Shown here one piece after another: positions 40,436-47,225 of a DNA stretch of 64,000 nucleotides. The stretch's first letter is position 1; each line of letters starts with the position of its first letter. The translations under genes and the position numbers were made by a program. The stretch comes from Mycobacterium gallinarum (GTDB lineage: Bacteria > Actinomycetota > Actinomycetes > Mycobacteriales > Mycobacteriaceae): the NCBI RefSeq assembly GCF_010726765.1, contig NZ_AP022601.1, forward strand, positions 5,828,001 through 5,892,000. Direction: 5' to 3'. The notes beneath the pieces were generated by a model. That model saw only the letters and a program-made list of their open reading frames with translations, made no database searches and had not been told where the DNA came from.

Positions 40436-40490
40436 CGAACTTTTTGGCATATACCGCCGCTCAAGGCAGAATAGTCATTAACATAGCTGC

Positions 40491-40712
40491 ATGCTCGCGG
40501 CTGCCAGGAAGGTCCTCGCCTTCGAGATGACCATCGCCGAGTGGATCGGCACCGGGGCGATGCTCGCGGTTCCCTACCTGCTCATCGGCATGGCGTGGAC
40601 GGCTATCGTCGGCGACCAGATCGGCTGGGACGGGTCCGCGCGGATCCTGTCGATTCTCATATCGATCGCCTCATGGCCGGTGTTGATCGTCCCGGCGGTG
40701 TGCACGATATGA
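40491..40712 (+). CDS. Mini membrane protein A of the MpaB operon
   Basis: A 73-residue protein with two hydrophobic helices: TIAEWIGTGAMLAVPYLLIG (about residues 14-33) and ILSILISIASWPVLIVPAVC (about 52-71). The stop overlaps the ATG of the MpaB-type gene (ATGA). It is paralogous to the 82-residue protein on the other side of that gene: both have a PYLLIG-W turn after helix 1 and a W-P residue pair in helix 2. No known family assigned; a membrane partner of the oxygenase is inferred from the arrangement. Confidence 0.65.
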   Translation: MLAAARKVLAFEMTIAEWIGTGAMLAVPYLLIGMAWTAIVGDQIGWDGSARILSILISIASWPVLIVPAVCTI

Positions 40713-41575
40713 CCGCTGAACGCTGCCGCATCACCATCCGCAGGCGCACGCCCAGGTGGGACCCCGACGAACAGGTCACCGCGGCCGGTGCAATGGATTT
40801 CTGGTCGTTCGCCGCGGGAGCGGCCAACGTCATCATGCAGCTGTCGCGTCCCGGGGTGGGCTACGGCGTCGTCGAAAGCAAGGTGGACTCGGGCAATCTG
40901 CTCAAGCATCCGTGGAAGCGGGCGAGGACGACGTTCCAATACCTCGCGGTCGCGATCATTGGCACGCCGCGGGACCGCGCGGCTTTCCGTGAGGCCGTCA
41001 ACGGTGCGCATCGGCACGTCAAGTCCACCCCGGACAGCCCGGTGCGTTACAACGCTTTTGACCGCGACCTCCAGATGTGGGTGGCGGCGTGCCTGTTCGT
41101 GGGACTGGAAGACACGTATCAACTACTGCGTGGTGAGATGACCGCTGAACAGGCCGAGCAGTTCTACCAGTCGGCATGGACGCTGGGCACGACGCTGCAG
41201 GTGACCGAGGACCAATGGCCGCCCACCCGAGCGGAATTCGATTCGTACTGGGCCACGGCGTGCACTCACGTCAGCATCGATGATCACGTCCGCGGCTATC
41301 TGTTCGACCTGCTGAACCTGCACATGATCAACCCCGTGCTGGGCCTGCCATTCCGGCCGTTGCTCAAATTCCTCACCATCGGATTCCTGGCACCGGTCTT
41401 CCGTGATGCCATGGGTGTGCAGTGGGGTGATTTCCGGCAGTGGCTCTTCGAAAGTCTTTTCCTGGTAGTCGCTTTGGCGAACCGATTCCTGCCGGTGTTC
41501 GTCCGTCAGGGCGGCAGTTACGTCCTGCTGGCAGATGTGCGGCGCCGGGTGCGCCGAGAACGCGCGTTGGTGTGA
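40709..41575 (+). CDS. MpaB/DUF2236-type oxygenase-like protein
   Basis: A 288-residue protein of the DUF2236 family, which includes MpaB and is related to latex-clearing proteins; several members are haem- or iron-dependent oxygenases cutting carbon-carbon bonds. The core has IMQLSRPGVGYGVVESKV, LLKHPWKRARTTFQYLA (conserved His/Arg region), AFREAVNGAHRHVKS and YNAFDRDLQMWVAACLFVG. The C-terminal third is hydrophobic (LLKFLTIGFLAPVFRDAM) and may touch the membrane. Start ATG 40709 and the stop at 41573-41575 each overlap a small membrane-protein gene by four bases. The substrate is unknown. Confidence 0.8.
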   Translation: MTAERCRITIRRRTPRWDPDEQVTAAGAMDFWSFAAGAANVIMQLSRPGVGYGVVESKVDSGNLLKHPWKRARTTFQYLAVAIIGTPRDRAAFREAVNGAHRHVKSTPDSPVRYNAFDRDLQMWVAACLFVGLEDTYQLLRGEMTAEQAEQFYQSAWTLGTTLQVTEDQWPPTRAEFDSYWATACTHVSIDDHVRGYLFDLLNLHMINPVLGLPFRPLLKFLTIGFLAPVFRDAMGVQWGDFRQWLFESLFLVVALANRFLPVFVRQGGSYVLLADVRRRVRRERALV

Positions 41576-41820
41576 GCATTCTGCGCCGGGTGCTGAGTCG
41601 GAAGGTGAGCGTGGCGGCGATGATCGAATTCGCGCTGTGGCTTGCGATTCCGTACCTGCTCATCGGGCTGGTGTGGGCTTTCTTCGACGCCGAGCAGGTG
41701 CAACTGTTCGACACCGCGTTCCGCGTCCGGTTGCCCGCCGGTTCCGAGATCCTGGCCTTCGTCCAGACTGCGGTCATGTGGCCTCAGCTCATGCTCGGTG
41801 CCCACGTCTGCGCAGCGTGA
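41572..41820 (+). CDS. Mini membrane protein B of the MpaB operon
   Basis: An 82-residue protein starting at GTG 41572 (overlapping the MpaB stop as GTGA). After a basic N-terminus (VSILRRVLSRKVSVAAM) it has helix 1 (IEFALWLAIPYLLIGLVWAF) and helix 2 (AGSEILAFVQTAVMWPQLML), then a short tail ending GAHVCAA. Helix 1 resembles that of the 73-residue upstream protein (IPYLLIGLVW versus VPYLLIGMAW), suggesting a tandem duplication around the oxygenase gene. No function is known. Confidence 0.65.
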   Translation: MSILRRVLSRKVSVAAMIEFALWLAIPYLLIGLVWAFFDAEQVQLFDTAFRVRLPAGSEILAFVQTAVMWPQLMLGAHVCAA

Positions 41821-41844
41821 AAGGGGCAAGCCGCGCCGTCCACT

Positions 41845-41867
41845 AATACCGAGAAACCCTCGGTATT
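41845..41867. promoter_or_regulatory. Operator upstream of the TetR gene
   Basis: AATACCGAG-AAACC-CTCGGTATT is a perfect inverted repeat with 9-base arms and a 5-base spacer, lying 16 bases before the GTG start of a TetR-family gene and just after the MpaB operon. This is the classical layout of an autoregulated TetR operator. Confidence 0.75.
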
Positions 41868-41882
41868 GATAGAGTATTGCTC

Positions 41883-42464
41883 GTGCCTCGAACAAGCGTG
41901 GACGCACGGGCCCGATTGTTGAACGTGGCGCGCCGGCGGTTCGCGATCAATGGGGCACTTTCAGCGACCTTGGACGAGGTGCGGCGCGAGGCCGAGGTGA
42001 GCGTCGGCGCGCTCTATCACCACTTTCCCGACAAGCTGTCGCTGGCGACCGCCGTCTACGCGCAATTGATGAGCGAGTACCAGGCGGGGTTCATCACGAT
42101 GCTGCGCGAACACGCGACGGCCGAGGGAGGTATTCGTGGCGGTGTGAGGTATCACCTGCGATGGGTGACCGCACACCGCGGCGAGGCCGCGCTGTTGCTG
42201 GGTTCCCGGCTGGACAGTGACGAGCTGCGGCATTGCAACAGCGTGTTTTTCGAGGCGGTCCGGGACTGGTGGCGCCCGCACCAGGCTTACGGGGCGCTAA
42301 GACCGCTGGATATCGGGATCACCGCCGCGCTGTGGCTCGGGCCTGCACAGGAGTTCTCGCGCTATTGGGTGGCGGGCTCAGCGGCCAGGCTTCCGCGCGG
42401 CGCCGTCGATACGTTCGCTGATGCAGCCTGGACGGCGTTGCGCGCCAATGAAACTGAGGAGTAA
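41883..42464 (+). CDS. TetR-family transcriptional regulator
   Basis: A 193-residue repressor. The helix-turn-helix region is ATLDEVRREAEVSVGALYHH followed by FPDKLSLATAVY, near residues 28-60; the rest is an all-helical ligand-binding domain with EAALLLGSRLDSDELRH and IGITAALWLGPAQEFSRYW. GTG 41883 is chosen over TTG 41877. A perfect palindrome lies directly upstream. The crotonase gene begins five bases after its stop, so these two are probably one operon; the ligand may be an acyl-CoA. Confidence 0.85.
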   Translation: MPRTSVDARARLLNVARRRFAINGALSATLDEVRREAEVSVGALYHHFPDKLSLATAVYAQLMSEYQAGFITMLREHATAEGGIRGGVRYHLRWVTAHRGEAALLLGSRLDSDELRHCNSVFFEAVRDWWRPHQAYGALRPLDIGITAALWLGPAQEFSRYWVAGSAARLPRGAVDTFADAAWTALRANETEE

Positions 42465-42469
42465 CCACC

Positions 42470-43327
42470 ATGAAGAGCGAAGCCGATTCCCTGTACCGGC
42501 GGTTGCTGGCCGAAGGCGACGCCACTGACGCTCCGGAACGGGTGCGGGTGGACCGCCGCGGTGACCGAGCGGTCGTCACGCTCGACGAGCCGCAGCGGCT
42601 AAACGTGCTCTCCGCGCCGCTGGTACGACAACTGCGTCGGGCGCTGACCGCCCTGGATGCCGACCCCGACGTGCGATCCATCGTCATCACCGGTTCCGAT
42701 CCGGGTTTCAGCGCCGGCGGCGACCTGAAGATGATGGGCGCGGCCATCGAGAACCGCGATGCCCCGGAGGGCGGCGCCGACGTATGGCGTTGGATCAGAC
42801 GGGAATTCGGCGGCATCGCCCGGCTCATCGCCGGTTCGGACACCCTGTTCGTCGCCGCGCTCAACGGCCCCGCTGCCGGTGTCGGATTGGCGTGGGCGAT
42901 GACGTGCGACCTCGTCATCGCCAGTGAACGGGCCGTGATCGTGCCCGCCTTCGGTCGGCTTGGACTCATTCCTGAGGTCGGGACCAGTTGGGCGCTGACC
43001 CGACGGCTGGGCTATCAGGGAGCGTTGGCGTTCTACCTGCGCGGCGAGCACATCGATGCTGAGACCGCCTTGCGTCTTGGGCTGGTGCAGCAGGTGGTCG
43101 CTCACGGCGAGCTGCTGAACGCGGCCGACGAATGGTGCTCGCGTATCGCTGACATGCCCCCGCATGCGATGGCGATGACGAAGCCGCTGCTGCGTGCCGC
43201 CGCCGACGCGAGCTGGAATGACGCGCTCACCTTCGAAGAGTTCGCCGAACCGACGTGCTTCACCACCGCGGCCTTCGCGGACAACGTGCACGGCATGCTC
43301 GGCGGTCGCCAACGGACATCGTCGTAG
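42470..43327 (+). CDS. Enoyl-CoA hydratase/isomerase (crotonase) family protein
   Basis: A 285-residue acyl-CoA enzyme. The oxyanion-hole segments are SDPGFSAGGDLKMMG and LNGPAAGVGLAWAMTCDLVIAS (core AAGVGLAWA). At the catalytic position FGRLGLIPEVGTSWALTRRLG the first general Glu of classical hydratases (PE in FGQPE) is absent, while the later Glu (IPEVG) is present, the pattern of isomerase-like members. A GAGGAG site precedes ATG 42470. It follows the TetR gene with a five-base gap. The substrate is not deducible. Confidence 0.85.
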   Translation: MKSEADSLYRRLLAEGDATDAPERVRVDRRGDRAVVTLDEPQRLNVLSAPLVRQLRRALTALDADPDVRSIVITGSDPGFSAGGDLKMMGAAIENRDAPEGGADVWRWIRREFGGIARLIAGSDTLFVAALNGPAAGVGLAWAMTCDLVIASERAVIVPAFGRLGLIPEVGTSWALTRRLGYQGALAFYLRGEHIDAETALRLGLVQQVVAHGELLNAADEWCSRIADMPPHAMAMTKPLLRAAADASWNDALTFEEFAEPTCFTTAAFADNVHGMLGGRQRTSS

Positions 43328-43365
43328 CGCGAAGACATGGCCCCCGCGCGTGCCACGATGGCGCG

Positions 43366-44085
43366 GTGAGCTTTCAGGTCACCGCGCCGCCGCTGCCGCG
43401 GCCCGTGCTGTTCGACCAGTTCTGGAGCGACCTCACCTTCGTCCACTGGCCGGTCCAGCCGCAGCGCGTCGCGCACCTGTTTCCGCCGGGCACCCGCCCG
43501 GACGTGTTCTCCGACGGCCTCACCTATGTGGCGCTGGTGCCGTTCGTGATGCGCCACAGCGCGTTGGGCACGTCGCTGCGACTGCCGTACTTCGGACGCT
43601 TCGCCGAGACCAACATCCGGCTGTACTCGGTTGACGACGCCGGCCGACACGGCGTGCTCTTCAGGTCACTGGAGACCGAGCGACTGGCCGTGGTAGGGCT
43701 CACGCGAGCGCTGATGGGAGTTCCGTACACCTGGGCGAAGATGCGCGTCATCCAGCGCGACGGTGAGATCACGTATACAAGTGTGCGGCGCTTGCCGACC
43801 AGGGGACTGCGCAGCAGACTCAGAGTTCGGATCGGCGACCCGGTGACGCCGACGCCGCTGGAGGTGTGGCTCACCGCGCGCTGGGGCGGGCACACCCGAA
43901 AGGCCGGACGCACGTGGTGGGTGCCCAACGAACATGGCGAGTGGCCGCTGCGCGAGGCACACATCCTCGACTTGGAGGATGATCTGCTCGCCGCGAGTGG
44001 AGTGGACGTCGTGGGCGAACGAATGCGCGGGCTGTACTCGCCGGGTGTGCATGCGCGCTTCGGAAGACCAACGAAGGTGAACTAG
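43366..44085 (+). CDS. DUF2071 family (YqjF-like) protein
   Basis: A 239-residue protein of the DUF2071 family. It starts VSFQVTAPPLPRPVLFDQFW, with FVHWPVQPQRVAHLFPPGTR and TYVALVPFVMRHSALGTSLR typical of the family, and PLREAHILDLEDDLLAASGV near the C-terminus. The fold is an acetoacetate-decarboxylase-like barrel; no function is established. GTG 43366 is the start. Its last four bases overlap the end of the convergent SDR gene. Confidence 0.82.
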   Translation: MSFQVTAPPLPRPVLFDQFWSDLTFVHWPVQPQRVAHLFPPGTRPDVFSDGLTYVALVPFVMRHSALGTSLRLPYFGRFAETNIRLYSVDDAGRHGVLFRSLETERLAVVGLTRALMGVPYTWAKMRVIQRDGEITYTSVRRLPTRGLRSRLRVRIGDPVTPTPLEVWLTARWGGHTRKAGRTWWVPNEHGEWPLREAHILDLEDDLLAASGVDVVGERMRGLYSPGVHARFGRPTKVN

Positions 44086-44930
44086 GGGCCGGCGTATCCG
44101 GGCGGGTTCGGTGTGTCCACCCACAGATCGACACCGAGTTCGGCACCGGGCACGCAGTCGTAGACCGACAGATCGGTGACCCCGGACTCCAGCAACACGT
44201 CCTCGCACAGCAGGGTGTTGCCGGTGTACTCGCGGGCCGGCTTGTTGAGGATCACGTACGCGGCATCGGAGTACACCTCCGGCTTGCGGGCCCGGCCCAT
44301 GGCCTCGTCGCCGCCGAGCAGGTTCTGCACCGCCGCCGTCGCCACCATTGTGCGGGGCCACAGCGTATTGGAGGCGATGCCCGCATCGCGCATCTCCTCG
44401 GCAATTCCTAAGGCGCACAGTGTCATCCCGTATTTGGCCATCATGTAGGCCGTGGGCTTGAGCCACTTGGGCTCCAACCGGATCGGCGGCGACAGCGTCA
44501 GGATGTGCGGATTCTCGCGTCCCATCATGTGGGGAATGCACGCCTGCGACACCGAGTACGTGCCACGCACCTGGATCCCGTTCATCAGGTCGAACCGCTT
44601 GAGTGGGACCTCGGTCACCGAACCCAGGTTGATCGCCGAGGCGTTGTTGACGCAGATGTCGATCGCGCCGAACTGCGCGACCGCCGCCTCCACTGCCGAT
44701 GCGACCGAGTCGCCGTCGCGGATGTCGCCGACGATCGGCAGCGCCTGGCCGCCCGCCTGCTCGATCTCCTTGGCCGCGGTGTAGACGGTGCCTTCGAGCT
44801 TGGGGTGTGGTTCGGCCGTCTTTGCGACCAGCGCGATGTTCGCGCCGTCGGCGGCCGCGCGCTTGGCGATCGCCAGCCCGATACCGCGGCTGGCTCCGGA
44901 GATGAACATGGTCTTCCCTGAGAGCGACAT
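44082..44930 (-). CDS. Short-chain dehydrogenase/reductase (Rv3224-like)
   Basis: A 282-residue classical SDR: cofactor motif ISGASRGIGLAIAKRAA, NNAS (VNNASAINLGS), and catalytic YMMAK in KPTAYMMAKYGMTL with a serine upstream (LTLSPPIR). It resembles hydroxysteroid dehydrogenase-like (HSDL2) proteins rather than FabG. NADP preference is suggested by the Arg after the glycine motif. ATG 44930 is used. An interspersed palindrome lies just upstream, between it and the YbaK gene. Confidence 0.88.
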   Translation of the reverse strand: MSLSGKTMFISGASRGIGLAIAKRAAADGANIALVAKTAEPHPKLEGTVYTAAKEIEQAGGQALPIVGDIRDGDSVASAVEAAVAQFGAIDICVNNASAINLGSVTEVPLKRFDLMNGIQVRGTYSVSQACIPHMMGRENPHILTLSPPIRLEPKWLKPTAYMMAKYGMTLCALGIAEEMRDAGIASNTLWPRTMVATAAVQNLLGGDEAMGRARKPEVYSDAAYVILNKPAREYTGNTLLCEDVLLESGVTDLSVYDCVPGAELGVDLWVDTPNPPGYAGP

Positions 44931-44967
44931 GGCCTCACCCTATGACTCCGGCCGACGCACCCCAGCG

Positions 44968-45025
44968 CGAACGTGGGTTACCGGCACACCTTTGGCTCCA
45001 AAAGCGTGCGGGTAACCCACGTTCG
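44968..45025. repeat. Interspersed palindromic element (copy 1)
   Basis: Arm CGAACGTGGGTTACCGGCAC (44968-44987) and its reverse complement (45006-45025) match at 19 of 20 positions around an 18-base spacer. It fills the gap between the SDR start and the YbaK stop. A second, partly degenerate copy with the same arm sequence and the same spacer length lies at 62819-62880. Confidence 0.8.
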
Positions 45026-45033
45026 GCAGATGG

Positions 45034-45549
45034 TCAGGCGCGGATGGCGGCGGTCGTCGCGTTGGTCAGTGCGATCAGATCCCGCGGATGCACCGCGACG
45101 TCCCAGCCTCGCTTGCCCGCGCTGCACAGTATGCGATCCCAGGTCAGAGCCGACTCGTCGACAACTGTGGGCAGGGTCTTGCGCTGGCCGAACGGCGAGA
45201 TCCCGCCGATCACGTATCCGGTCGAACGTTCGGCGGCCGCGCGTTCAGCCATCGTGGCCTTCGGCGCGCCCAGCGCGGTGGCGGTCGCCTTGAGCGAGAG
45301 CTTGGCGGGCACCGGCAACACGGCGACGCCGAGTCTGACGTCGCGGCCGCCGCTCCGAGGCCCCGCCGGCATTGCCACCACCAGCGTTTTGAACACCTGC
45401 TCAGGGTCGACACCCTCCGTGTGCGCCAGCGCGAACGCGGCCTCCTCGCCGAAAGACGAATTGCGGGGGTCGTGGTGGTACTGCAGGACCTCGTGGGGCA
45501 CCCCGGCTGCCACCAGGACCGCGAGCGCAGGAGTTGCCGCACGAGTCAC
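45034..45549 (-). CDS. ybaK: YbaK/EbsC-type aminoacyl-tRNA deacylase
   Basis: A 171-residue editing enzyme of the Cys-tRNA(Pro)/Ala-tRNA(Pro) deacylase family. Family features are FGEEAAFALAHTEGVDPEQVFKTLV at the start, LAGV-type strands and GYVIGGISPFGQRKTLPTVVD, the conserved GGISPxGxK loop near the tRNA 3' end. The Lys in VFKTLV is the active-site lysine of the fold. GTG 45549 is the start. It reads away from the sigH promoter region. Confidence 0.9.
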   Translation of the reverse strand: MTRAATPALAVLVAAGVPHEVLQYHHDPRNSSFGEEAAFALAHTEGVDPEQVFKTLVVAMPAGPRSGGRDVRLGVAVLPVPAKLSLKATATALGAPKATMAERAAAERSTGYVIGGISPFGQRKTLPTVVDESALTWDRILCSAGKRGWDVAVHPRDLIALTNATTAAIRA

Positions 45550-45566
45550 GGGCTCGAGCGTAGTGC

Positions 45567-45594
45567 GGGAACAAGCCCGGCCGGTGGCACTGTT
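45567..45594 (+). promoter_or_regulatory. SigH-type autoregulatory promoter of sigH
   Basis: GGGAACA at 45567-45573 and TGTT at 45591-45594 separated by 17 bases fit the SigH/SigR consensus GGGAAYA-N17-CGTT with one mismatch. The predicted transcript start, about 45601-45604, lies upstream of the long sigH start at GTG 45676. Confidence 0.75.
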
Positions 45595-45675
45595 ATTGAC
45601 GGCAGTTAGGGCTGCCAGCAGCGGCAGCCGGGAAAGATGTCCGTCTCAACCTCTACGATCGAAGGAGGGGTCAAG

Positions 45676-46410
45676 GTGCCAGCACTTGCCTTAGAGCGTC
45701 CGGTGGACCTGCCGGGCCTGTTTGGTGGCGCCGCAACAGAAGGGACGGTGCTTCCCGCGATGAGCGACATTGACGGGTCGGGGTCCGATTCGGCGCCTGC
45801 GAGATCGGACGAGTCAGACGCCGAGCTGACCGCCCGGTTCGAGCGTGACGCGATACCTTTGCTCGACCAGCTGTACGGCGGCGCGCTGCGCATGACGCGA
45901 AATCCGGCGGACGCCGAGGACCTGCTGCAGGAAACCATGGTGAAGGCGTATGCAGGCTTCCGCTCGTTCCGCGAGGGCACGAACCTCAAGGCGTGGCTGT
46001 ACCGGATCCTGACCAACACTTACATCAACAGCTACCGCAAGAAGCAGCGCCAGCCTGCGGAGTATCCGACCGAAGAGATCACCGACTGGCAGCTTGCGGC
46101 CAACGCCGAGCATTCGTCGACCGGGCTGCGCTCGGCCGAGGTGGAGGCTTTGGAGGCCCTTCCGGACAGCGAGATCAAGGACGCGCTGCAGGCGCTGCCC
46201 GAGGAGTTCCGGATGGCGGTGTACTACGCCGACGTGGAAGGGTTCCCGTACAAGGAGATCGCCGAGATCATGGATACCCCGATCGGCACCGTCATGTCCC
46301 GGTTGCACCGGGGCAGGCGTCAGCTGCGCGAATTGCTCGCCGACGTGGCCCGCGACCGCGGATTCATTCGCGGCGGGCAGGTCGAGGCACCTGAGGAGGT
46401 TTCGTCATGA
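45676..46410 (+). CDS. sigH: ECF sigma factor SigH (with N-terminally extended form)
   Basis: Group IV sigma factor for oxidative and heat stress. Region 2 is [20 protein letters not shown] to [20 protein letters not shown], and region 4 has [20 protein letters not shown]. The classical start is ATG 45760 ([11 protein letters not shown]), but GTG 45676 has a perfect GAAGGAGG at 45661-45668 and adds 28 residues ([18 protein letters not shown]...). Unstable extended isoforms called sigma-R' and sigma-H' are known in Streptomyces and M. smegmatis. ATG 45637 further upstream has no spaced ribosome site. It is coupled to rshA (ATGA). The 244-residue length given is for the GTG form. Confidence 0.92.
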   Translation: MPALALERPVDLPGLFGGAATEGTVLPAMSDIDGSGSDSAPARSDESDAELTARFERDAIPLLDQLYGGALRMTRNPADAEDLLQETMVKAYAGFRSFREGTNLKAWLYRILTNTYINSYRKKQRQPAEYPTEEITDWQLAANAEHSSTGLRSAEVEALEALPDSEIKDALQALPEEFRMAVYYADVEGFPYKEIAEIMDTPIGTVMSRLHRGRRQLRELLADVARDRGFIRGGQVEAPEEVSS

Positions 46411-46712
46411 GCTCGACCCACGACGAAGAGCGCTGGCAGCCGCCGGTCGGTCCAGTCGACCCGGAGCATCCGGAGTGTGCTGCGGTGATCGCCGAGGTGT
46501 GGACGCTGCTCGACGGTGAATGCACCGCCGAAACCCGCGACAAGCTGCGCCATCACCTCGAAGAGTGCCCCGCGTGCCTACGCCACTACGGCGTGGAGGA
46601 GCGCGTGAAGAAGCTGATTGCGAACAAGTGCGGCGGGGAGAAAGCCCCAGACAGCCTGCGTGAGCGGCTGCGCATCGAGATCAGCCGCACCACCATCATC
46701 CGGCGCGGTTAG
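46407..46712 (+). CDS. rshA: Anti-sigma factor RshA (zinc-associated)
   Basis: A 101-residue redox-sensitive anti-sigma factor that holds SigH under reducing conditions. The zinc-associated motif HxxxCxxC is His50-Leu-Glu-Glu-Cys54-Pro-Ala-Cys57 ([14 protein letters not shown]), with an additional Cys24 ([10 protein letters not shown]) and a C-terminal Cys74 (ANKCGG). Oxidation of the motif cysteines releases zinc and the sigma factor. ATG 46407 overlaps the sigH stop by four bases, so the pair is made in a fixed ratio. Confidence 0.95.
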   Translation: MSSTHDEERWQPPVGPVDPEHPECAAVIAEVWTLLDGECTAETRDKLRHHLEECPACLRHYGVEERVKKLIANKCGGEKAPDSLRERLRIEISRTTIIRRG

Positions 46713-46715
46713 CCG

Positions 46716-46808
46716 CTACTTGACGGCCTTCGAGCCCGCATTGGGCCGTTTTCCGTGGTTGGCCTTCGAGTGCTTGCGGTCGCGCTTCTTACGGCCACGC
46801 TTGGCCAT
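46716..46808 (-). CDS. bL37: Ribosomal protein bL37 (30-residue mycobacterial form)
   Basis: A 30-codon gene: MAKRGRKKRDRKHSKANHGK followed by RPNAGSKAVK. Its sequence is the strongly basic bL37 protein found by cryo-EM on the M. smegmatis 50S subunit. GGAGG sits seven bases upstream of the ATG (at 46816-46820 on the plus strand). The gene lies antisense to the end of the rshA transcription unit, with only three bases between the two stops. At 30 residues it seems to carry a short extension (GSKAVK) beyond the about 24-residue form I remember. Confidence 0.85.
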   Translation of the reverse strand: MAKRGRKKRDRKHSKANHGKRPNAGSKAVK

Positions 46809-46977
46809 GGTCGTCCTCCATTCGATACAGGGGATTGTGGAGCCCGCATCCAGCGGGTGCTCGTAGCTATTCTCTCACGGCCTGGCGACAACTCTGTCGG
46901 GCCGGTGGTGTGGTTCGATATGAGCGTCAGGTACGCGGAGCCAGGTGCCGACGACATAGGACTCCGAAGGGGTGAAG

Positions 46978-47193
46978 ATGGCCGAGGATGTTCGCGCCGA
47001 GATCGTGGCCAGTGTGCTCGAGGTCGTGGTGAACGAGGGCGATCAGATCGGCGAGGGCGACACCCTGGTGCTGCTGGAGTCGATGAAGATGGAGATCCCG
47101 GTGCTGGCCGAGGTCGCAGGCACCGTAAGCAAGGTCAGCGTTTCGGTCGGCGACGTGATCCAGGCCGGCGACCTCATCGCCGTGATCAGCTGA
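46978..47193 (+). CDS. TB7.3: Biotin carboxyl-carrier-like protein TB7.3
   Basis: A 71-residue biotinyl/lipoyl domain: MAEDVRAEIVASVLEVVVNE ... ESMKMEIPVLAEVAG ... IQAGDLIAVIS. The biotinylated Lys is in ESMKME. It is a free-standing carrier domain, almost identical to the M. tuberculosis antigen; in acyl-CoA carboxylases such domains carry CO2, but no carboxylase genes are adjacent here. ATG 46978 with GAAGGGG upstream is chosen over GTG 46972, which is too close to the site. pdtaS starts 32 bases downstream. Confidence 0.95.
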   Translation: MAEDVRAEIVASVLEVVVNEGDQIGEGDTLVLLESMKMEIPVLAEVAGTVSKVSVSVGDVIQAGDLIAVIS

Positions 47194-47225
47194 TGCGGGT
47201 CCGACGACCGCAACAGTGAGGCCCG

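Noticed and set aside
45637..45675. Start of sigH at ATG 45637
   Set aside because: GGGAAAG abuts the ATG with no spacing, so it is a poor ribosome site; GTG 45676 with GAAGGAGG is much better placed.
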